Part shown: positions 58,748-64,000 of the stretch, piece after piece
How positions within the stretch are numbered: the stretch's first letter is position 1
How the letters are laid out: each line of letters starts with the position of its first letter
Assembly: GCA_020726505.1 (NCBI GenBank)
Contig: JAHLEZ010000015.1
Coordinates: forward strand, 1,240,001-1,304,000
Source of the DNA: Leptodontidium sp. MPI-SDFR-AT-0119
Taxonomy: Eukaryota > Ascomycota > Leotiomycetes > Helotiales > Leptodontidiaceae
Direction: 5' to 3'
Length of the DNA stretch: 64,000 nucleotides
The notes under the pieces: generated by a model
Database searches by the model: none
Told to the model about the DNA's origin: nothing
The model's input: only the letters and a program-made list of their open reading frames with translations
Translations under genes and position numbers: made by a program

Positions 58748-60012
58748 TCAAAGAGATGATCCGTTGACCAGAGGAGCCATGTTATTAGTGAAGTAAGCCT
58801 TTCCTTTCATCATACTAACCATGAAACTTGGAAACTTCATGTTGCCCATGTGTCCAGTCCCAGCTTTTCTGCCCACGGGGACCATCATCACATCTAAAAA
58901 AATGCCTATGTCAGTTGATATCCAGAACGCGGGGGTTCTGTAGTGAAACTCACCCTTCTCATCCTTCTTGTAGGGTACCAATGGCTTTTGTTGAACAAGG
59001 AGCCCAATGTTTTTGGCAACATGCTCCGCTTGCTTCCCAGTAAGGACGAATTGGGGCCTCTGAATAGCGGAGATATCCCCAACCGCCCAGACGTTCTTCG
59101 TGCCTTTAACTTGCAGGAACTCATCGACAACGACATAACCGTTCTGGTTCAGGAATTCGTGAGGAACGTAAGAAGAATTTGGAATCACACCAGTGGTTGG
59201 CAGGTAGAGATCGGCGGTGATCTTTTGCCCGTCGGAAAGGGTCAATTCGGTACGCCCGTCAGGTGTCGTGGCTGAGCCTAGGATCTTGGTAGAGTGTATG
59301 ATGGTGACGTTCAGAGCCTTGAGTTGTTTTGCGGCGGTTTTCGAGACGCTTGCGGGCGTGCCCGCGAGAACCTCTGCACCGCTCGAGATCAGTGTGATCT
59401 TCTTGACCTTTCCGTATTCGAATCCTAATTCGCCAGCAGTCTCTACACCAGTTGAACCTGCACCGCCGACGACAATAGATGTAGCTTTCTTTACTCGAGC
59501 TTGGAAATCATGTAGCGCATCGCGGGTTTCTTCGTAAGATCCTCGTCCCTTCCTAGAACCCAGGGATACGGGGTTAGCTATCGTTCTTCTGTATCCAACG
59601 AATTTCAAAGTCAAACAGAGAAGGTGTGTGTTCTTGAAACTTACCAAGGTGCGTCGCCTTTAGTCCTGGATCCAGTTGCCAGTACTAGTTCATCGTAACT
59701 AATGACTTTCTCCCCGCCGTCCCCTGAGATAGTAACAGTCTTGGATGCAACATCTAGTTTCTCCGCACCGCCAACTATAAATTCGAATTTGTTGCCGTAC
59801 TGCTTGAATCCCGGTGCAAGAGGCTGGAAGAACTTCTCATCCGCGAATTGTCCAGGGATGATGGCTCGCGGAGTAGCGAGATTGAAGAAAAGATGCGTTG
59901 ACTTTGTGACGAGAATGACCTTCACATCTCCGGTTTTTGGCGCCTGCTTGAGAAGTTTGTGCGCAACAGAGACGCCTCCGAATGAGCCACCAAGGATGAC
60001 GATAGTCTTCAT
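58748..60012 (-). CDS. AIF/AMID-like FAD-dependent NAD(P)H oxidoreductase
   Basis: Three exons on the minus strand, 60012-59645, 59552-58954 and 58893-58748, encode 370 residues. The first dinucleotide-binding motif is VILGGSFGGVSVAHKLL near the N-terminus (FAD). YDELVLATGSRT is followed by a second Rossmann motif SIVVGGAGSTGVETAGEL (NADH), then GYVVVDEFLQVKGTKNVWAVGDISA with the conserved GD of the FAD site. This is the pyridine nucleotide-disulfide oxidoreductase family, nearest to fungal AMID/AIF-like proteins and FSP1, which reduce quinones and can act in cell death. No mitochondrial presequence is visible because the motif starts at residue 4. The last intron is 60 nt and has no stop, so retaining it keeps the frame. 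The ATG used is preceded by weaker alternatives at 60063. Confidence 0.88.
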
Positions 60013-60837
60013 TGTGCTGTAAGTTTCTGAATGCTGGCTTGCAGTGCGTGGAGGAGAAATCAACAGCTTTCGGAACTGATATCAAGTATGCGGCTTGAGG
60101 AAGGAATAGATAGTGTGATGCAGCTCAACAACACGGGCATGCTCTGTAGTTATATCAAAGGCCCCCAGTCTTCGAAAGCAAAATTTCATCTGCGCCATGT
60201 TGATTGCTCCGTCGAGGCAATTTCCATTAAGATTGATAAGGTCATGACGATGATGAGACAAGATGATTGACCGGTGCTAAGTAAGCTTTATTGAAATGCG
60301 CTCCGTATGAGTGTTGGTGATGAATTGGCCGCAGCTGGCAGCCAATCACATGCGGAAGCGCAGCGAAAGTTGCACAGACAATACCAAGCCGGCTCGCTTA
60401 GTGCCCCTTGTTGTGTCGGGACCACAACAGAAGCGCAGTCCTCGTCCAATCAAACAAGGAGCCGCCTTCAGTACCGGAGGCTATCGATGAGCTGAAGTCC
60501 GTACCAAAGTTTAAAATCCCCGATGGTTTGTCATCAGTATCCGCTGCCCGATGCAGATGATTGATCCAGGGTACAATCTATACAAGCTCGAGGATGGCCA
60601 AATATTTGAAAAATCAATCCGGATACTGAAAAATCCAGATAGTCCAAGCCGCCTTTAGAGACATCATCTGAGAGAGCTTGGTAGATAAAAGTGCTGTCCT
60701 GTGCAAGGGAGTGGCAGGCCAGAAGTAAGCGACGAACTGAGGGGAAAGCGGGCGTGGACTGGGTAGTGCGCCTCTTCTCTGGACAAATTGTCTAGGCAAA
60801 CTCTGAACATCCAGGAGGCTTGCGGTGCTGTAGAGAT
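60013..60837. other. Intergenic region between two minus-strand genes
   Basis: About 825 bp containing the oxidoreductase promoter and the 3' end of the transcription-factor gene. No gene seen. Confidence 0.55.
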
Positions 60838-63081
60838 CTATAATAACAAGATATTACTCTCCGAGAGTCGTTTTAGGCTTCTTTGCCAACCTCCTCCATC
60901 CATGGCAGCATCTCTGGTCTGCCAGATCTCTTCCAAGAGAGGGAGAATCTTGCTTCTATGCTCCAAAGAAGGCTCTAATACTGGCGGGGATGAGAAGACA
61001 CATCTGAAAAATGACTGATCATCTGGGCTCACGACATGTCCGATGATGTACACTACGTAGAAATGTTAACTGGCCATATCTCCACGCTAAAAGTTCACGA
61101 TCAATGCGTGACATATGGATGGTGCCGCAAAGATACCAGCCGGGCAAATGGTCGAAATAAACAGGGGAGAAAGCATAACAAATATGTGATCCTGAAAACT
61201 TACGGGGGAAGATAATCACATGCATCAGATCGCGAGGCATTTGCGTTCGAAGAAGCATCATAGCTTGGTCCGCCAGCGGGCCGGTTTCTTGATGAGATCC
61301 TTGGACGACCAGGTACAGATATATCGAAGCGGCCAGCGCAAATAGACGAGTGATAATGGCCTGAACGTGTGCTGCCGCATTGTCAGGTAGTGCTGATTCT
61401 GAGTAGACCTGGAGGCAAGAAAGGCCTTGCTCCGTCAAGCCACATTCCAGTTCAAGCCTGATCTCGTCGACTCTCTTATCAAATTCCGCCCTGCCATTTG
61501 CAGTTTCGAGATTACCACTTTGAAGCGAGAGCATCTTGTTTTCATGTAATGCAGCAATGTGACCCTATGTGACAGAGTACAGATTAGCTTTGACTGAGGA
61601 GTAGATTGGACAAAGCAAAGAATGTAGAATCAACAGCTTCCACATTACTTACAACTTGAAGTATGGCCCAATTTTGGGAGCCAATGATGGTCTCTAGCTT
61701 CAGATGAGAGTCTGAACTCAGTGCATGCGAGTGTATGGTCAAGAGGGAGGGAGACTTTCCCGTTTTTATACTGTCGAGAATGTCGAGCCAGATAACGACC
61801 CCGCACAAGAACTTGAAAGCGGCAACATCCTCATTTGGGGTTCCCCCCCATAGAAGCGAAACCCCGTCGGATGTAATAGAGCCAAGCAGCCCAAGTTCAA
61901 ATAATCGGGGCCGGTAACTTTCAAGCAAGGTGATTGTGGCTGCACGGAGGTGGAACTGCCAAGCATTTCCATTGCCGGCGAATAGCTATGGTCCATTAAC
62001 AGGATTCCAAATTCTAGATATCAGAAAGAGCATACCTCAAAGTATATGAGTTGCACCACGGATGCCATAAGCCCAAGACTGTCCTTTGGGCAAGCCTTTT
62101 GCATAGTCATTTGGCCCACGTTTCTGATTGCCTCCTTCAACTCCTCTAGGCTTGCAGCAAGGTGCTTTTCTTGGTCTATCAACGAATGATGAGCGCAAGG
62201 TTGTCGTGCTTGTATGAGAACCTTTCCCCTGTGATAAGCACTCAGCGCTAAGCTGGCATGGTAAAGTGGCTTCGTCCGTAACAGCAAGGAAAGAAGCCAG
62301 CTTCGACCACCGTCGGCAATGTTCGGCTTGCTACAAAGATTAAAAAGTTAGCAATACCATTTAGAGCTGCTTTTGGGCAAATGAGCTTGATTGGACATGG
62401 ACACTGTGAGGCGGACTTACTACATAGGGTGTTGTAAAGGGAAAACATGATCAAGAAAATGCATAAGCAGCACAGTCTCATCTCTAGAGACGACGACCAT
62501 GTCGGAGGGCATTGGCGGGTTGTATTCTGGATTAGAAGGGGGTGAAGATGATGGGTTCCTATCCGACACAGATGATTTTGTCGCGGTGTCCATCGAAGCC
62601 TATCCAGTTTAGTCAGGGAAGAGAGTTTGCGAAGCTGACATACAGGCGAAGTCGATGAACCAGCAGGTTCCAAATATGCACCACCAGTCCTGTTTTCTGG
62701 AGCTGGATTATCCGTTTTCGGCGCTAGAACAACATCTTCCTTATTTTCCTGGACCCCAGGTGATTTGCGAAATCTTGCCAATGTCGTTCCCAGACGACCC
62801 TTCTTCCGGGATGTATGCTTGACGATCTGCTTTATGCCAATTGCAATATTTCTTTCTTTCTCCCCACCATCCATCCAGTCGGGTTTCGCGCCATAGCCGT
62901 AGCAAGTGATACTGAGTGATTCACAAGTGAGGCAGACATCACGCCTCTCATCACATTTCTTGCGGCGTAGTCGACAGGTCCAACAACCTTGCTTGCTCCG
63001 TAGCGGAGCACTCATCTTAGGTGATTTGCGTGAGCTGCTTCTGTCTCGCTCAAGTTGTGTTTGGGAATCCTTTGAGAACAT
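60838..63081 (-). CDS. Zn2Cys6 transcription factor with fungal-specific regulatory domain
   Basis: Six exons on the minus strand, 63081-62644, 62599-62421, 62330-62036, 61985-61653, 61564-61204 and 61052-60838, encode 606 residues with every phase consistent. The DNA-binding cluster is KQGCWTCRLRRKKCDERRDVCLTC region with the six-Cys spacing C-x2-C-x6-C-x6-C-x2-C, the last Cys being CYGYG. A linker and then the Fungal_trans_2-type domain follow: FLDHVFPLQHPMY, LLSLLLRTKPLYHASLALSA, EELKEAIRN, WQFHLRAATITLLE, and the C-terminal FPLYIIGHVVSPDDQSFF and HRSKILPLLEEIW. The type resembles ACR-2-like regulators. Target genes are unknown. The start at 63081 gives a basic leader; ATG at 63015 (MSAPLRSKQG) is equally possible. 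Exon 5 to 6 needs the 151-nt intron to restore FPLYII. Confidence 0.9.
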
Positions 63082-63662
63082 ATGTCAGCGACGCCACGAG
63101 ATGGACCAGAGGTCGTTGCGAAGGCGATCATCACGTGCCGTAACTCTAATTTGCCACAGGAGTCAAAGGCACAACAGGCGAATGTTTCCTTGTGGGAAAA
63201 GACGAGCGCGAGGAAAATATTGTTTAGTTGCCACCGAGTTTCAGCCATAGTTTTTGAGAAAAACATTGATTTGGTAAATATTTAGATAAGTGTGAGGATC
63301 TGTCTGAGAAGACCCACACCACCCAACCCCCCCTCCCAAAATAATAATGAGATAGATAGTACCATTCCATCGTCTTGAAAATCTGGCAAGCCTGGAGTAA
63401 AATGTACTTGTAGCGAGACAAACCAAATCCGTTTTCAGATTCCTCGGACCCTGCGGTTAAGAAACCAGGCCTTGCCCAGCTTCTTCTCCCAGTTTCCCCA
63501 TCCCCCCTCTTCCCCAGCCGCAACTTGCTTCACAATCATCCTTCGTCCTCCTTGGAGATTTATCATCATCCCGAGCATCATAGCTGGTGCTACACTCATC
63601 CGGTTTCGATAAGGCATTGCGCCGTCCCTCGCAACCATTCCGCATCAATATCTATCCAAGCT
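63082..63662. other. Intergenic region upstream of the transcription-factor gene
   Basis: About 580 bp with the promoter of the Zn2Cys6 gene and the 3' flank of the next minus-strand gene. Two short open stretches exist, but neither shows family features. Confidence 0.5.
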
Positions 63663-64000
63663 TCAGACATCGAGTAGTCGATCATGCTCCGACGAATTGG
63701 ACCTCTCATGCTCCTTGACTTCCCTCTCATACTCGGCTTGTTCGGTCTGCTCGATAAGATCATCAAAATCGATGAGGTTGCCCGCATCATTATCCTTCTT
63801 CCGCGCCGCCTTCTTCTCGTCCATTATCTTCCTCTCCGCTTCAGCCCTAGCAGCCTTCTTCGCATCCCTCTTGAACTTCTCCACCCAAGGGTTATTGCCC
63901 AACGTATAAGGATTCTGGCCCGAATAGCCCATGACCACTGCTCTCCTGACGTCAGGCAGATCCAGCAGCTTCTGCCAATCCTCCTTCACGGTCTGGTATT
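63663..64000 (-). CDS. 3' end of an unidentified minus-strand gene, Lys/Glu-rich C-terminus
   Basis: An open frame runs from the window edge to the stop at 63663-63665, so only the last 111 residues are visible and the start lies outside. The sequence begins YQTVKEDWQKLLDLPDVRRA, continues through YSGQNPYTLGNNPWVEKFKR and ends in a strongly charged helix or coiled coil (KKAARAEAERKIMDEKKAA) and an acidic tail. No intron is needed in the visible part. I do not recognise the family. The pattern suggests a soluble protein with a C-terminal coiled coil. Confidence 0.6.
   Translation of the reverse strand, partial: YQTVKEDWQKLLDLPDVRRAVVMGYSGQNPYTLGNNPWVEKFKRDAKKAARAEAERKIMDEKKAARKKDNDAGNLIDFDDLIEQTEQAEYEREVKEHERSNSSEHDRLLDV

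Overview
The window is nuclear DNA of a filamentous ascomycete (Pezizomycotina; a Leotiomycetes-like member is my guess, not proven). The evidence is short GT-AG introns (mostly 45-140 nt) with CTAAC/CTGAC-type branch sites, typical ascomycete gene families (creB deubiquitinase, RTC4, Zn2Cys6 factor, DUF6536, PigL_N-type N-terminus, M3 peptidase) and simple-sequence repeats in long intergenic stretches. I found no tRNA, rRNA, CRISPR array, viral gene, transposase or reverse transcriptase, and no biosynthetic cluster. About 19 apparently functional genes, two of them cut by the window edges, and four decayed ones are supported. Splice sites were chosen by eye so that family motifs and reading phase both hold; exon lengths sum to multiples of three for every complete model.

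Region by region. 0-9 kb: an NDR-family AGC kinase (5' end outside the window), the Golgi protein TVP23, a CitE/CLYBL-like lyase, and a 1003-residue disordered protein with a perfect PCNA-binding (PIP) motif. 9-13 kb: a gene-free, repeat-rich stretch leading into a glycine-rich RRM protein at 13.2 kb. 14-21 kb: ChaC-type glutathione cyclotransferase, a penta-EF-hand protein, and a large FAD (sugar-lactone oxidase family) enzyme. 21-35 kb mixes decay and conservation: an M3 peptidase pseudogene, an intact Tls1/C9orf78 spliceosome factor, a metallo-beta-lactamase-fold protein lacking two usual metal ligands, a PigL_N-type gene with one nonsense codon, and an APH-type kinase gene broken by a perfect 128-bp tandem duplication. 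36-46 kb: a RING-like protein, ALG12 and YOS1 (divergent pair) and creB. 46-50 kb: gene-free. 50-64 kb: a sucrose/alpha-glucoside transporter, dynamitin, RTC4, a DUF6536 pseudogene, an AIF/AMID-like oxidoreductase, a Zn2Cys6 transcription factor, and the 3' end of an unidentified gene.

Functionally the intact genes are mostly conserved single-copy housekeeping: secretory pathway (TVP23, YOS1, ALG12), microtubule motor (dynamitin), calcium sensing (PEF), glutathione turnover (ChaC), carbon regulation and uptake (creB, sucrose transporter), RNA metabolism (RRM protein, Tls1). They do not form one pathway. The most interesting signals are the PIP-box protein, the symmetrical phase-1 exons of the glycine-rich RNA-binding protein, the fresh frameshifting duplication in the APH gene, the lone nonsense codon in the PigL_N gene, and the metal-site-altered MBL protein.
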